Shown here one piece after another: positions 35,712-49,831 of a stretch of DNA of 64,000 bases. The translations under genes and the position numbers were made by a program. This DNA is from Chamaecrista fasciculata (Eukaryota > Streptophyta > Magnoliopsida > Fabales > Fabaceae): assembly GCA_003254925.1 (NCBI GenBank), contig QANZ01026610.1, positions 62,001-126,000 on the forward strand. Reading direction: 5' to 3'. The notes below the pieces were generated by a model. It was not told the origin of the DNA. It saw only the letters and a program-made list of their open reading frames with translations, and did not search any database. Numbering within the stretch: position 1 is the first letter of the stretch; every line of letters starts with the position of its first letter.

Positions 35712-38700
35712 CTAAAAATATCGAGGGTTATTTAAGTTTATAGGAACTTTTTTTTTTATCAAATCTATCTATTTTGTGTTCAGACTCTGGATACTTAGTA
35801 AACATTATTTTTTATTTTAAAAAATATAAAATGAAGTATAAAAAATATTAGAAAATAATAATTTTATTATTCTATATCATATTTATTATAGAGAATTATA
35901 TACATAATTATATAGATTTAATTTTTTTTTTCTACTTGGTTGAGAAACGAAACCCACCCTCTCTACCGTACGTATAGATATTTTCAACTCAAATACATTT
36001 TTTTTTTGGTACAAATTCAAATACATTTTAAAATTGTATTATAAGGAAGGGTAAAGAAGAGCGAGTGATTAAAATGGTGGGTAATTAATGAAAGGGTGCA
36101 ACCACATACAATGGACGGGGCATTAGAAATTTAGAATAGAACGTGACATATAATAAAGAATACGCCAAAACTTCAAATTGTTAATTATGGGATAAATTTT
36201 AAATTGATTCTAAATTTTTAGTTTATTCTAAATTGGTCCTAAATATTTTGTTTATTTTAGATTGATCTAATATATTTTCATAATTTTTTAAATTGGTTTC
36301 AAATTTACTTTCAAGACGCAATTTAATCTTATTTAATAATCTCAACTAGATAAAAAATCTTCAAGAGTTAACGTATAGTTTCAAACTCGTCATATTTGAA
36401 TTTGATATATATGAAAATAAATTTTACATCAATAAAAAATAATCTATTTTTAAAATTTCTTCAAGTCCAAATTTATGATGATTAAACTATTTGGCGAGTC
36501 GCTGGCCAAAAAAAAACTATTTGGCGAATCTAAAGATGGAGATTGATTTTAATACTCACTTGTATTTAGATATGAGTTCGAATATCATAATATTCTACTT
36601 ATATCTTACTCGTGATCATCACTAATCATGGTGTGAGAGAAGATGAAATATAATTATTTTTTCATATTATAAATAATTTTTTATTTAAAAAATTATAACA
36701 ATGATATAAAAAAAACATTATCTGAAATTTGTCTTTATTTTATTTATGTGTAATTAATAAATTGTTATTATTGTTATGTCTAATATCTCATCTGCAGATA
36801 GGGACACTGATTGATGTAATTTCTTTGGTGGAGCCTTCTCATTGGTCCCTCAATGCCCCACTCTTCCATGTTTTCATGCAACAAATCAGCCTCTTTTCAT
36901 CCACAAAAACAACCATATTCCCCTTTCCTTTTCTTCCTTCATCCTCTCTCTCTCTCTCTCTCTCCATTATTTCTAATCAAATTAATTAAAAAATATCATT
37001 AAGTCTCATACTGTATGAGTATATGGTGCTTAGTTTCTCCCCTTTGCTTCCCGTAAATAATAGTTATAACCACTTCCAATAATTTTATAACCTTTTCGGT
37101 TTTGCACTCATTTTCCTCCATGAAACCTAAAAGGAAAGACAAGAAGTTATAAGTACATGCATACGTACAGCATATACTTTGTATATATAAAATTATAAGC
37201 CATAAAGGAGCAGTTTAGTTGCCCGCGAGCTTAAAACCCCTATCTATCAACGCTTTGCTTTGAATGGAAATGAATGTATATGTGCGAGTGTATGTGTCTG
37301 TTTTATCTTAAATTTAATAATAAAACAGAAATAATAAAAAAAAAGGTTAAAATCTCATTTTGGTCCTTTATTATGAGCCAGATTTCACTTTGTTCATGCA
37401 TATTTTTCTTGTTTTAAAGTGATCCTTTGTGTCACTAAAATATTTCTCTTTTGGCCCCAAATTACTAAATGAAATTATATTTTCTTTTCAAGTTTGAATG
37501 CGACAAGTTTAAAACTATGAGTCATTTTTAATGAATACTTTATCTATTCAGTTGGACCAAATATCTGCAAGCAAAGTCAAATTAATCTTCACAAGTGAGA
37601 TGTTCGCTTAAAAGTTAATAAATGAGTGAAATTGATTATATTTATCTCGTTTAATTTCAAGTTTGAATGTGATAAGTTCATAACTATACGTTATTCTTAA
37701 CTAATTCTTTTTCTACCCAGTTAGAGTTGCGTGTCAGTAAACAATATCAAATTGCACTTCAAAAGCATATTAATAAAAAATATAAAATTTTGACATACCT
37801 TAACTTCTTCGCTTCAAATAACCCATTCCCATGAAGCGTTATAGTTATCCCAATCCTTTATACCCTCGTGATCTCATGCATCTTTTTTTAAACCACTTTT
37901 GTTTTGTCTCTCCCTTTTGCTTATGATTCTATCTCTCTTAGAGCTTTCCTCTTTCCCTACATTCACACATCACATTCAATGTATATTTCTGTTTTTGATA
38001 TCCCCATCCTCTCATATATCCATTAATTAACTCAATATTATTACCTAAACGACACGATCTCAATAATTCAGGAGCCTGCAGCTAGCATTAATTAACTAAA
38101 AGTACACAATTAAGGAATACATATGTTTTTATGCATATAATGATGAAACCAGCTAGCTAGGCCCATATAGATAGATATAGGTAAGGATAGTTGAGCAAGG
38201 TGTACAAGACACGTATACGTATATAAAATAAATACGTATGTATGAGATATATAATGAATCTATAATCGTTCGTACATGTGTCAGAAAATGGTATACAGCA
38301 CACAGGAGATAATATAATACAGCTCAATCATGGACTATATATATTTGGGGTAGGCATATATATATATAATGTAAATGTGTTTGCGAACTAGGTTTTTCTT
38401 TGTACAGAATATTGAGGCGGCACTTAAGAAACCTAACTATAAATACGATAATGAGACTTGGTGAAATCAGAGAAAAAGAGATATATAAAGTTCTAAATCG
38501 AGATAAAAATGATAATATACCTATAGCTAGGTTGTAACTTAATTGACAATATAAGTTGAATATGTAAAAATGATTCTGAATTTATTTTTTACATAGTACG
38601 AATATAAAAAGAGATGATAAATTTTAATTACAAAAAATTAGGCGATCTTTGATAACTGAGTCCAAAAAAGATACATGTAGATAGTGTCAAAAAAAATTAC

Positions 38701-39607
38701 AATCAACACAGGCGATTAAATGTATAAAATCTATATTTCACTTTTTACCTCTACTTATTTATCTTTACATATCTCTCTATCGTTTCTCTTATACATAGCA
38801 TGCACCCTTGTTAAATTTTTCTTGTTTTCTTTTCAGAATCTAAATAATTGTGGACGAGCCTACTGAACTTTACAAATACAAACGCTTTTAATATTCTTCA
38901 AATTAAAATAACTTTTCTTAGAGGCATCTTCTGCACAGATTCAGGGAATTATTCACGTGGTTCATCAACCTGATTTATCGGTGCGCTCAACTCATCAGAT
39001 TCCAATCTAGCTCTAGCTAGCTAGATATGCCTGCTTTTATATTGATTAATTGATTGATTACTTGTAGTTCATATTTCACTGTTTATCAATTATAATTAAT
39101 TCACCCAATTAATCAAATTAAAGTAGTATTTTAAAGTTATCATTTATTTTTTCTTGATCAAATACTCATTTTGGTCCTCAAACAATGGGATAAGTTTTAT
39201 TTTGGTCATAAAATTATGTTTGGTTCTGTTTTAATCCTAAATATGTGATTTTGTTTGGTGTCTATCATTATTTTTAACATAGACAGTTGAAATAAATCAT
39301 TTTTCTCTCATATGTGTCATGGTAAATGAATTAAGAAAGAAAAAATTCACTCTTGCAAAGAAAAGCACAACCACATATTTATTTCCAATTTGTAATGAAG
39401 AATGGGAATTTTTCTTTGATTTCTCTCTTTTGTCAACTCCAATAAGATGTAAGACACATGATTTTTCCATTTTGACTATTATATATTATAAAATATAATT
39501 ATGCCATGGATACAACTATTTTCTTTTACTAAAAAGATAAAATTAATGAAATAACAGAATGTGAATAAACGGTCATTACTAACTACGCGAGAGCATATAA
39601 AAAGTAG
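35712..39607. other. About 3.9 kb gene-free AT-rich region with repeat fragments
   Basis: No gene. Fragments of the dispersed inverted-repeat family lie at about 36184-36440 (AAATTGGTCC, CATATTTGAATTTG) and 37345-37790 (GCGACAAGTTTAAAACTATG, then a GTTTGAATGTGATAAGTTCA repeat). A (TC)n run lies at about 36944-36964. Confidence 0.5.
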
Positions 39608-40770
39608 GGTAGATTATACAAAAGGGCCCTGTGGTTTGACCCATTTTCAGACAGGGTCCCTGTGGTTTTAAAAGTATCAAATTGGGGGCATGTGGTTTCC
39701 TCCGTTAGCAAATAGGGTCCCAGGTGGTTTTTTCCATCCAAATTAACGGTGTGAACTTCAAATTGGACTGTTTTGTAATTTAAGCATTTTTTCTATTAAA
39801 ACAAACTAGAAAAGGACTATTTTGTAAATTGAACCAAAATGCAAATCCAAAAAATCAAAAATCCCTTCGCTCGATCCAAACCCTCTCCTTTTGCCTTCTT
39901 CTTCACTACAACACTCAGTCACTCACACTCTCCTCCGCCGTCGTCGCCACCGCCATCACCAGCCATGGCTCTCTCTCCGATTCTCAACTCTCTTCTTTAC
40001 GCCTACACCACTGCTTACAATAGCTTCATCATCACACACTCCTTCTCTCTCGAGCAAGGGTTCGCTATCCACTGAAATCGGAACTTCAAACCCTAATCTC
40101 GCTCAAGCATATACACTATACGACTATCAGCTTCAATCAATCCGGGTAAGACACAGGGACCGACACTCGATAAAAAAGCAATTCTCAGTTCGGACCTTCG
40201 AGTTGGTAATGATCCTCAATTTCATCGCGGTTTGAAACTGTGAATTTCTTTCAAATTGTTGGAGGATTGGTGAATTAGGGTTGAATTGACTCGTCTGGGT
40301 TCTTTGTCGCATTTTTGGTTTCGATTAGGGAATTTGAATGGTGGAAGATCTGTGCGACGATGATGCATGATCAGAAGCAGCTTAAGACGAGGAAGAGAAG
40401 GTGGTAGAGAGCCATGGCTGGTGATGGCGGCGGCGACGGCGGCAGAGGAGAGTCTGAGTGACTGAGTGTTGTAGTGAAGAAGAAGGCAAAAGGAGATGGT
40501 TTGAATCGAGCGAAGAGGTTTTTGCTTGTTTGGATTTGCATTTTGGTTCAATTTACAAAATAGTCCTTTTCTAGTTTGTTTTAAAGGAAAAAATGCTTAA
40601 ATTACAAAACAATCCAATTTGAAGTTCACACAGTTAATTTGGATGGAAAAATCCTGGGACCCTATTTGCTAACGGGGGAAACCACATGCCCCCAATTTGA
40701 CACTTTTAAAACCACAGGGACCCTATCTGAAAATGGGTCAAACCACAGGGCCCTTTTGTGTAATTTACCC
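39608..40770. mobile_element. 1163-bp foldback element with about 365-bp arms (MULE-like)
   Basis: The left terminus GGGTAGATTATACAAAAGGG matches the complement of the right terminus (TAATTTACCC). The arms (39608 to about 39974 and about 40406-40770) are inverted copies throughout. AAAAAGTA stands on both sides (39600-39607, 40772-40779), so the target duplication is 8 bp exact, or 9 bp with one mismatch. The inner part of the arms reads like the start of a gene: twin open frames (39829+ and 40551-) share a CCATGGCTCTCT end. The loop of about 430 bp adds different reading frames. No transposase is present. Confidence 0.85.
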
Positions 40771-40779
40771 TAAAAAGTA

Positions 40780-41266
40780 AACTCATATAATTCATGTGAA
40801 TTTGATTTTGTAGGATTAGTGTATATAGCACATAGAATTAATTTCCAAAGTGATGAACAGCAAACCAAGCATGTGATCGAAGACTTGAAATTTTGAAAGG
40901 CAGTACTATACTGCGCACATATATAGAATATATATGGAACCTTTCAATTCCAAAGTTTGAAAAAAAATGGCAAACAATTTCTTTTGGGAATTAATGCCTC
41001 CTTACTGGTGGGCTGTCACACACATGCATATATATATATATATATATATTTATTTGGTTGTTTATTTGCTCTTGATTATTCTAAACTTGTTCTGCGCTGT
41101 GTCATATATCTAATAAAAGAGTTTTTTAACAAAAATAATTAATTTGCTTTTTGGTAAATTCAAAAATAATTAAATTTAAAAGATGTAGCTCGAATGGAAA
41201 ATTTTACTTAAATAATAATACTAAACTATATAGCTAACACTTGAATCAATCCAGGTTGATTAATAT

Positions 41267-41308
<42 letters not shown>

Positions 41309-41880
41309 ATATTAGGCGATCCAAGTATTGAAATGAAGAGTCACTTGATGAAATGACTAATGCCAAACTTATATATACACACGAAAATTAAAGGAAGAAC
41401 TGAAGTACTAATTAATACTGTGAACTATGAAGGATTATTAGTGTATGTATGTTTAAGTCAAGAAGGAAATCATAATATAAGAGAAGAAAAGAAACAAAAC
41501 AAACCTACTATATATTTAATTAATATAACGAAAGAATATAAATGTACAAGCTAGAAGATGAGTTCATGAGGTAACAATTCTTGGGTTGGTGTATGATCTA
41601 GAGTTGAAAAACTACGTACCCTTAAACTAAAGGGGCTTGGATATCAGAAATCCATATCTATACTATACAGTGTCATCCAAGAACCTTAATTTCCAGTTAT
41701 ATCACAAACAGTTTAAAAAAAAAGACTGTTTAAAAATCTAACACACTAATGTTACTCCGTTTGCTCGTCCTACATAAATATATATATATATATTCCAACA
41801 ATAATTTGGCAATCTTGGTTTAAACAATTTCTCACTTGGCTTTTTTGTATGTATATATGTATGTATGTATGTATTCATCT
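40780..41880. other. AT-rich spacer and 3' flank of the NAC gene
   Basis: No gene. It holds (TA)n at 41031-41049, (TA)n/(GA)n at 41268-41308, and an ATGT-type repeat at 41847-41874 just beyond the NAC stop codon. Confidence 0.5.
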
Positions 41881-43198
41881 TCAGTAATCACTCCAGAGGC
41901 ATTCGAAATCAGAGAGGGGTCCAATTCCGACAGAAGAAGAAGGAGCGTGTAGATCCTCGTACAAGTTATTATTATTGTTGTTGTTGTGGACGACAAGCTT
42001 CGAAACGACGGAGCAAGTGTCGGCGTTTCTGTCGTTTATACCGCTGGTGACCCCTGTGTCCACAGAAGACTGATTCGTCGTCGTATTGGTGGTACACGAG
42101 AATAACAACGGCTCCCTCTTGCAATACTGCTTTTCCTTCTCCAACATTCCAAATACGACGTCGTCATAGGCAGAAGTGGTTGTATTATTGTTGATCATTG
42201 AGTTCTGATGATTCACGGTGGCCACGTTGTTGTAATACTGATGACGTGGCTGCTTCATCATCATCATCGTGAGCTGTTGCTGATTGTGGATGATGTTGGG
42301 GAGATAATAGCCGTCGGATAGGGGAATGGACGATGAGGATGAAGATGATGGAAGTGGGGGTGGGTTGGCTTTGAAATCGTCGTCATCTTGATGAATATGA
42401 GTATTGGTGTAGGAAGGATCCATGAGAGGAGGGAGTGAAGAATGAGAACAGTCAATGAAATCGTCTTCAATAGAATTTGTCATGGTCCTTAAAACTCCGT
42501 GTATTGGAATATTATTATTCTTCTTCATCTCATTATTGCTCTTGTGGAATACCCTGCTCACCACCCATTCATCCTGCATCCCACCAAAATTAATCACCCA
42601 ATTCACTCATGGACTAAATTGTAATTTTAGAATAAATTTAGGGGAGATAGAGATAGAGATGTGTACCTTGGCGGCCTTAAAACTGCCTTCTAATCGAAAC
42701 TCATGCATGACCCAATTGGTCTTTTCACCCTTGGGGGCTCGGCCGGTGTAGAAAACGAGGGTCTTCTTCATGCCCACGAGATTTCCTTTGCCTTTGAAGA
42801 TTTCTTTATCTTTGCCGGTGGCTTTCCAGTACCCAGATTCCGTGGCTCTGTTGGTTCGCATCCCCGTCGGGTACTTCCTGTCTCTCTGGCAGAAGAAATA
42901 CCACTCCTTCTCTCCCATCTTTGCTTTCTCTGCAATTCATTCATTCATTATCACTAATTCAAATTAATAGATTCAATTAAATTAATTAATACTTACTGGG
43001 TAAATCCCAAGGCTCGCACTTGTTGAAATCGGCTTCTCCGATGGCTGTTGCGGTGAAGCTGCTATTGAGGACTTTGGGACTGAGGTAGCAACTTATGATC
43101 TCTTCATCTGTGGGGTGGAATCGGAACCCAGGAGGCAAGTCCAGAGCTTCATCCAATTCTGATGATTTCTTATTATTCACCATCACCGATTCTTCCAT
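41881..43198 (-). CDS. NAC-domain transcription factor
   Basis: Three exons (42997-43198, 42667-42929, 41881-42573; introns 93 and 67 bp, GT-AG) give 385 residues. The N-terminal NAC domain is clear: [14 protein letters not shown] (A), [16 protein letters not shown] (B), [20 protein letters not shown] and [13 protein letters not shown] (C), [21 protein letters not shown] (D), [12 protein letters not shown] (E). NAC proteins are plant-specific DNA-binding regulators. The closest pattern I know is the ANAC046/ANAC087 branch, linked to senescence and cell death. Exon 2 ends at LEGSFKAAK, without the YYNLPKT-type stretch of relatives. The C-terminal half is low-complexity (Asp, Pro, Ser, Asn runs, including seven Asn) and ends FECLWSDY, as expected of an activation region. 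I saw no miR164 target site. The two-intron structure is standard for the family. Confidence 0.95.
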
Positions 43199-43448
43199 CA
43201 GATCACACGAATCTCTCTATACTCTGTACCTACCTAATTAATATATATATATATGTACGGGTTTCGATGATAGATTCAAATATATATCAATCACAAAACC
43301 ACAATATATATAGACAATATTAAAACAGGAAAACAGGACGGAATTAATGGATGGAAGGAGAAAAGAATTAGAGGAATAAGGGTAGAGAGCAAGGGAGTGA
43401 GAGAAGAAGAAGAGGGGATTTAAGAAAGCTGAAAAGAGAGAAGGAGAG

Positions 43449-43460
43449 GGGTTTAAATAC
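43449..43460 (-). promoter_or_regulatory. Likely TATA box of the NAC gene
   Basis: GTATTTAAACCC on the - strand lies about 250 bp upstream of the ATG, followed by a pyrimidine-rich leader (CTTCTTCTTCTCTCACTCCC) typical of a plant 5' UTR. Confidence 0.45.
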
Positions 43461-44714
43461 AAAATTAAGAGGAGCTGAGCTGAATAATGCTGATCATAGA
43501 CGCGTGGTGTGCAAGGCACTTCCTGGGGAAGCCTCCAATTGTTTTTTTCTTTTCTTTTTATTATTATTATTTTCTACAATAACCAAATAACAAATAATTT
43601 TGGGATTGGATACGTGTATTTTTATTGGACTGACGTATGTTCTATAGAGAGAGAGAGAGAGAGAAAGATGGTTTTCTTCGCTCTATCTAGCTACCCGTTT
43701 GAAAGCGAATGCCTAAAAGAAATGGTAAAAAAGGAGCTTTTTTCTATGTTTGTGGTCCCCACTTCCTATTAGGCCCCACTCTTTCTTTTTTTCTACCCAC
43801 AAAAAAGAAAACTTTTTTCATTTCATCTCTCTCTTGAGTTCAACATTTGGATATTTCATATTTTGCATGGAGTTTTGTTAAAGTCGCTTCAAACGTTTTG
43901 ATAGTAAATTAGCTATTTGGTCATCGATAAATATTTTCATTTAATTCTTAGTAAAATAAAATAAATTATTTAGTTAATTTATTAAAGCTAAAATGTAAAT
44001 TTCATCTTATATTTTGGGCTCACTTTCCAATTTTGTCATGTATATTTTTTTTACAAATTTAGTCTTATATGATTAAGTCATGTGCATAATTTGTTCTATG
44101 TTTTTAGGTCAAGTAGGATTATCAATGGAATCACTTATAAAGATATGAGATTAATTCAATAACTTGACCAAAATATATGAGACTAATTTTGCATCTCACA
44201 TAAAGATATGGGACTCAAAGCCCAACAAAAAAAATATATAAAACCAAATTGAAAACTAAAAAAAAATATGAAATCTAATTTACACATTGACTTTTTAATA
44301 AAAACAAGTTGACCGCGAATAGANAGCATTAAAACAGATAAACAATAAACTTCGTAGTTTAGTCATAAAATATTTATAGTTTGGTTTTTCAAAAAAAATT
44401 AAATTAAGATACCGATCAATTTTCAAAAGAAATAAAAAATGATTTACATTAATTCTAATTAACAATTTTCTCATTTCATATCTCAAACATGAATAATAAG
44501 GATATAGTTGTTCACACTAGTAGAGTAGTCTTGTTCTCCTTTTCCATTTTAATTTGCCGGTTTCCTCTTTTCCATCATATTAATACCAGTTCAAAGATCT
44601 CTAACAAGCAAATTTTCCTTTCTCCTTGTCGGTTGGATTTTTTAATTCAAAATTTTAATACACCTTAAAATATTCCAAAATCATTGTTTTTTTTCTAATT
44701 TTTAAAAAAACTTT
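43461..44714. other. NAC upstream region, otherwise empty
   Basis: NAC promoter followed by AT-rich DNA. A region near 43990-44290 resembles the dispersed 'ggtcccatat' repeats. One undetermined base at 44323. Confidence 0.4.
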
Positions 44715-44717
44715 CGA

Positions 44718-44900
44718 GCACATGAGTGTGGTCTAGTGGTTCATCACTTGATCTTCTAATTAAGTAATGGGGATTTGAATCACATATTTGAGTATGAAAA
44801 ATATTATATGAACAATTTTCTATTCTTAAGTGAAGGACACGCGACGAAGAGATTAGTCATTATGTTCAACAATGGATCTCCTAGTTTAAAGGAAAAAAAC
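44718..44900 (+). mobile_element. tRNA-derived SINE-like sequence
   Basis: GTCTAGTGGTTC at 44731-44742 fits a pol III A box and GGATTTGAATCAC at 44771-44783 a B box, about 40 bp apart as in tRNAs. No tRNA cloverleaf could be drawn. The exact ends are unclear. Confidence 0.45.
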
Positions 44901-47900
44901 TTTAATATTTTTCAAAACAATATCTAAAATCAACAATTAGAGAAGGTCATAAAATATTAATATGGTAACCAGCTATAGCAGCAGGTGCGGCTGGCGCTGC
45001 TGCTGGTTGTGGCATGTTAAGTAAAATTAAAAATGATTTTGTATAGTGACTTTAGGTTGGAAGTAGTTGTTGTGTTCTCTTACGTTGGCTCAGCTGCTTC
45101 ACACAAGTACACACTTTGTCTCCTAATCCCGTTGAAAAAACCTTCCAAATTAGGCCAATGCTCCTCTTAATTATCTGCCTCTATGACTATAAGGTACGGT
45201 AGCTCTTAATTGCAAAACAAAAATATTATGATTTATTATGGAGATTAATATATTATTAACCTTTTATATAAAAGTTGGTTAAAATTTATAAAACAAAACA
45301 AAGGTTAATAAGTGCATGAAGTGATGCGGAGGATTAAAAGTAGTGGCGATTGGAGAATCTATGGGTTTTCAGCCTTTCACACTTGCGCAAGTCAGTAGTC
45401 AAGAGTCAAGACAATGGACATTAAAAGGACGTTAATTTTTCCAAGAACTTTCCTTGTGTTTCATTTTATCTGCCATCAAAATTTCCTCATAAGCTAACAT
45501 GATACATGCCGAGGGTATTATGTTGTTTGTTTTTTAATTAAAAAGTATTCCTTTTATCTTTAGATATTTTTTTTTATTTCTTACAAGTATTTTTAATTTG
45601 TATGAGGTACAATCTTATTTGAAGTATGATTGGATACTAAATGTAAGCACCTCTCTCAACAAAAATTTAAATATAAATACACCATGTTGTGAAAATTGCT
45701 AATCTCTTCCACTAGACCCAATCTTCATCCATTGAACATAAATGAATTTTAAAACTAATTCCTCTTTTAAGATTATATAAATAGTTTAGTATTTAAATTT
45801 GAAATTTTTAAAATAAATTGTTTTTATTTATAACCATAAAAAATAGTAAAAATACCCCAAGTATTATCTATATATGGCTCTCTCTCCTCATAATTTTTGT
45901 TTTTGCAAAAAAAAAAAAATTATTTTCTCTAATAAAAAACTTGGAATGAAATTTTTATGCACAAAAATATAACTTTTTTAAGAGTTTTTTCATCAACTTC
46001 CAAAGTTCAATTTTTTTTCTGGAATAAATGTGATTCATGGAGTTTTATATATTTTGGCCTTTTAAAATCCATATGTATACATAAAAATATATATATATAT
46101 ATATTTCTAAATTTAAGCCGAGGGTATACATAAATTAAACGAGCCAAAATCATGCTTCAATTAATTAAAGATAGCTTGGGAAATAAATTAATTGCTCAAA
46201 GCCTAGATATCAAAAAGAAACAAGTTGAAAAATGACATAAAGCTTCACTTGTTTTATAAAATACGGTCTCAATCACAACTTGTATAAAGTTTATTTATTT
46301 TTTTGGGTGACGAATATTATTTTGCAAATAAAAGATATACAAAAAAGTTAATATGTTTAAAAAAAGATTTATAGAGTTTATTCAATTATAAGTTAATGTA
46401 AATGATAGAGAATAACAAATTAATTTAATAAAAAAAACTTGTGTTCAAACTTATTCGTTAAATGAATAAAACGTACTTAATTAAACAAAATTTTATATAA
46501 CAATTTTATTTACAACTGTACCTACCAATTGTAAAATCTAAATAACAACTGTATTCCTCATTTCTGAGTCATATACAATGTATATCTCTATGATAACAAC
46601 ATATTAAAGAGGGTTGGTACGTACATGTGTCAAAATACAGTAAATGCATATATTTTATAATATATAGATTAAAAAAAATTGATTAATTCAGGCATAGGAT
46701 TGTCCTTTTAATGACACCACTAGACTTCAATTAAATTTTTTTCTTTATTTTTTTGCATGAACTAGCTAGACTTCAATTAATAAATGAAAGAAAGAGAAAG
46801 CATAAATTAAATCCAAGGAATGTATCAATGAATCCGTCCGCTCTAAACTCAATAGTCATAAAGAATAAAGAATTTGGTATATATTTAAATATAGGCCAAT
46901 TTGTTTATTGTTTACTCTGAAACAATATATTTTAAATTTTCAAATTACATTATAAAATGATTATTTTAAAATTTAATAAAAATGAGCATTATTTAATAAG
47001 ACTAATATATATGCGTCATTCTGTATATATATAACTCTGTTAACTTTAATTCTTTTATTAATAATTTAATTATTTGTTAAATTTTTTGTTAAAAATATTA
47101 ATATTTGTTTTTATTGTGTGACTATTAATAAATATAACAATAGTTTTCCGTCATTGTCAGGTGTCAAGTACATAAAAATAAATCTTTTTATAAAATAATT
47201 CTTTTGTATAAAATAAGAATTTATTATTTTCTGTCTATTTTCCATAATTTGAGACTTTTTTATATCAAGAAAACTGTGTAACTAATTTTTTAAAATTTTT
47301 AATAATTTTAAAATATCATATATAAAATTTAACATTTTGTATTTTTTATAATTATATATCCAAAATATATATATTTTATTTTGTTTGGCTATAAAGTTTG
47401 AAAATTAATGCTTATAAAGTTTGAAAATCATAAACAATAAGTTATTATTATTAACTTAAAAAGTAGAAATTGATTGCTGAATTTTTAGGTCCGTGAGAAA
47501 TTATAATTAATAGTCGCCATCATTATTCCATATATATTATTTTCACAATATGTCTTTTTATTGATGAATACGATGGAGATGGAGTAGCCACTATATCCTG
47601 ATGGAGAAATGCTAAATGTTGACACTGTCTCTGCATCCTCCCTGATATTTCCAAACCAATTATCAAATTATATAAAACGGTCAATTAATTCCACTAATTT
47701 CCATCATGATGTTATCCACCAACAACTAAAATATGCCTATGACCATTATTATATTACCATATATATCTTCTAAAATATTGTATATATATGGTGTAATAGG
47801 AAAAAAAAGGACAAGAGAAAGTAAATTAAATAATTGTTATATATACAGCAAATAACAGTTTCATGTAGAATATAATGTAGTAGTTTCTTTTTTTTACACC

Positions 47901-49452
47901 AATAAAATAGAATATCAATAAGTTGAAGGTGTACTAATATATAAATTACTTTTTTTCATAAGTTATTTTGTGTTAATAAATTCTGCATAGAGAATTGAGC
48001 TGTTATACTTTTTGTATATTTTTAGAATAAAAATGATTTAAATATTATTTTTCTGATTTTTCTGACCATCTTATATATGTAGTCTGATTTCTTTCCTTTG
48101 TAATGTCTTAATTACTCTTAATCTAATATATATTTTGAAGACCCTAAAGTAAAAAAAATATATATTATATCTAAATTCTAATTATTATATATATGTTTGA
48201 CTTTTCAATATTTTTTAAAATGTGAAGTTGTTATGATTTAGTTTTATACTGGAAACATATTAACTAAAGTTAATATATAAAAAATAAACATTTAATATAC
48301 ATAAAACTTACTAAACTAATAATATAAATAAACTATATATTATTGACAGAATAAAGTATTGAATGGATAAACCATTGATTTTAAAAAATCAACCGTTCAT
48401 ATAATCAAATAATGATTCATATATATTTTTAAATGAATGGGAATCTCTCATTTCAGTATTTTTCAAAAGCAGAAAGCCACTCTTTATTATTGAAAGCATA
48501 CCATATACTTTTTAAGACTCGAGCATCTCTTCACTAAAGTCTACAATATATTCCTGGGGAGACATAAGGATAAAGTTAATCCACATTCAATTATGAACAG
48601 ATAAATTATTGATATATTTTATAATATAAACAAATAATAGCCATATAAAAATTAATTATTAGTTAGTCATCTTAAATTTTGGAATTACGTACCAGTGTAC
48701 CACTACGATTGTTAAATTTTTTTTTTCCAAATAATGTTTCTACATGGCTTTCTTTTGTTCACTATTTTTTTTTTTTCAATTTGAGTATAATTACATTAAG
48801 GACATGGCATTTTATAAATTCAACTGACAATGACATTAAATATAATTGAAAATTGTTTTTTTTTTGGTATTGTTTTAGTGTATTCAAGCTTTAAAGTAGG
48901 AAGTAGGAACAACTGACAATGAGAAAGGTATTGTATTTTTAAGTTAAAATGCAACAACTTTATTATGTTCATAAAAAACTTCAACTTTGAGATATGATAA
49001 AACGTTTTATGAATTTTTGATTGTATATTAACATTTTTTTAAAAAAAAATTATTTTTTGTTTTCGAAAATTTTAAATTATAACAATGATTAATTTTAAGC
49101 TTGGTTCAATATAAAATTAAAAAATAATTATTAAATTATAAAAAAAAAAACTTAAAATTTTTGAATGAATATCTTAGAGCTAGAAAAAATGTTTTACACA
49201 AAATCAAAAGTTTAAAGGTATTTCATCACTGTTTAAAATTTAGAATTTTTTTTGTATAATAATTAAAATTTATGAGAACTTAATGTATTTAGTTTATTTA
49301 TTATTTTTCAACTCAATTAAAAAATTTTCCCTTATATCTTAATTCAAGTAGATATTAAAATTAATCATTATTGTGATACCCTAGCTACAAATAGTATACT
49401 TTTCGTACCGAACTCTATAAAATAAAATAAAATGAATAATCTTATTATTAAC
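44901..49452. other. About 4.5 kb gene-free, very AT-rich region
   Basis: I see no gene or recognisable transposon. A GC-rich imperfect palindrome lies at 44967-45008 (AACCAGC...GCTGCTGCTGGTT). The rest is poly-A/T, TA runs and simple AT sequence. Confidence 0.5.
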
Positions 49453-49831
49453 GTAAAGTTCACTTTTGGTCTCATATCTTTTGTTGAGGTCTTGGTTTGG
49501 TCCCGTATCTTTTTTTCTTACACTTTTTGGTCCCCTTATTTTAATTTGGTCAGGTCTCAATTTGACCCTCTACTTTTTTTTTGTACTTTTAGTCACATAT
49601 CTTTTGGTCTGATTGTAAAATTAGTCTCTTATTTTTGCAAAAGGTTCGACATTATGAGACTAACAATATAACTTTTTGTAAATACATGAGACCAAATCTG
49701 TAACAAAAACGATATTAGATCAATTCTCCACATGATCAAAAGATTTGAAATCAAAGGTGAAAAAAAAAATATGGGACCAAATTAAAACATAGGTACAATA
49801 GATGGGATCAAAATTAAAGTGCACTTTGGCC
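49453..49831. mobile_element. Foldback element (GTGCACTTTGG type)
   Basis: The left side (AAAGTTCACTTTTGGTCTCA, then units such as TTTGGTCCCGTATC) is mirrored by the right side (ATGGGACCAAATTAAAACAT ... AAAGTGCACTTTGGCC). The arms are degenerate. No certain target duplication. Confidence 0.55.

Noticed and set aside
39829-40551. Twin open frames as possible divergent genes
   Set aside because: They are the two inverted arms of one foldback element, so their similarity reflects the transposon structure rather than two genes.
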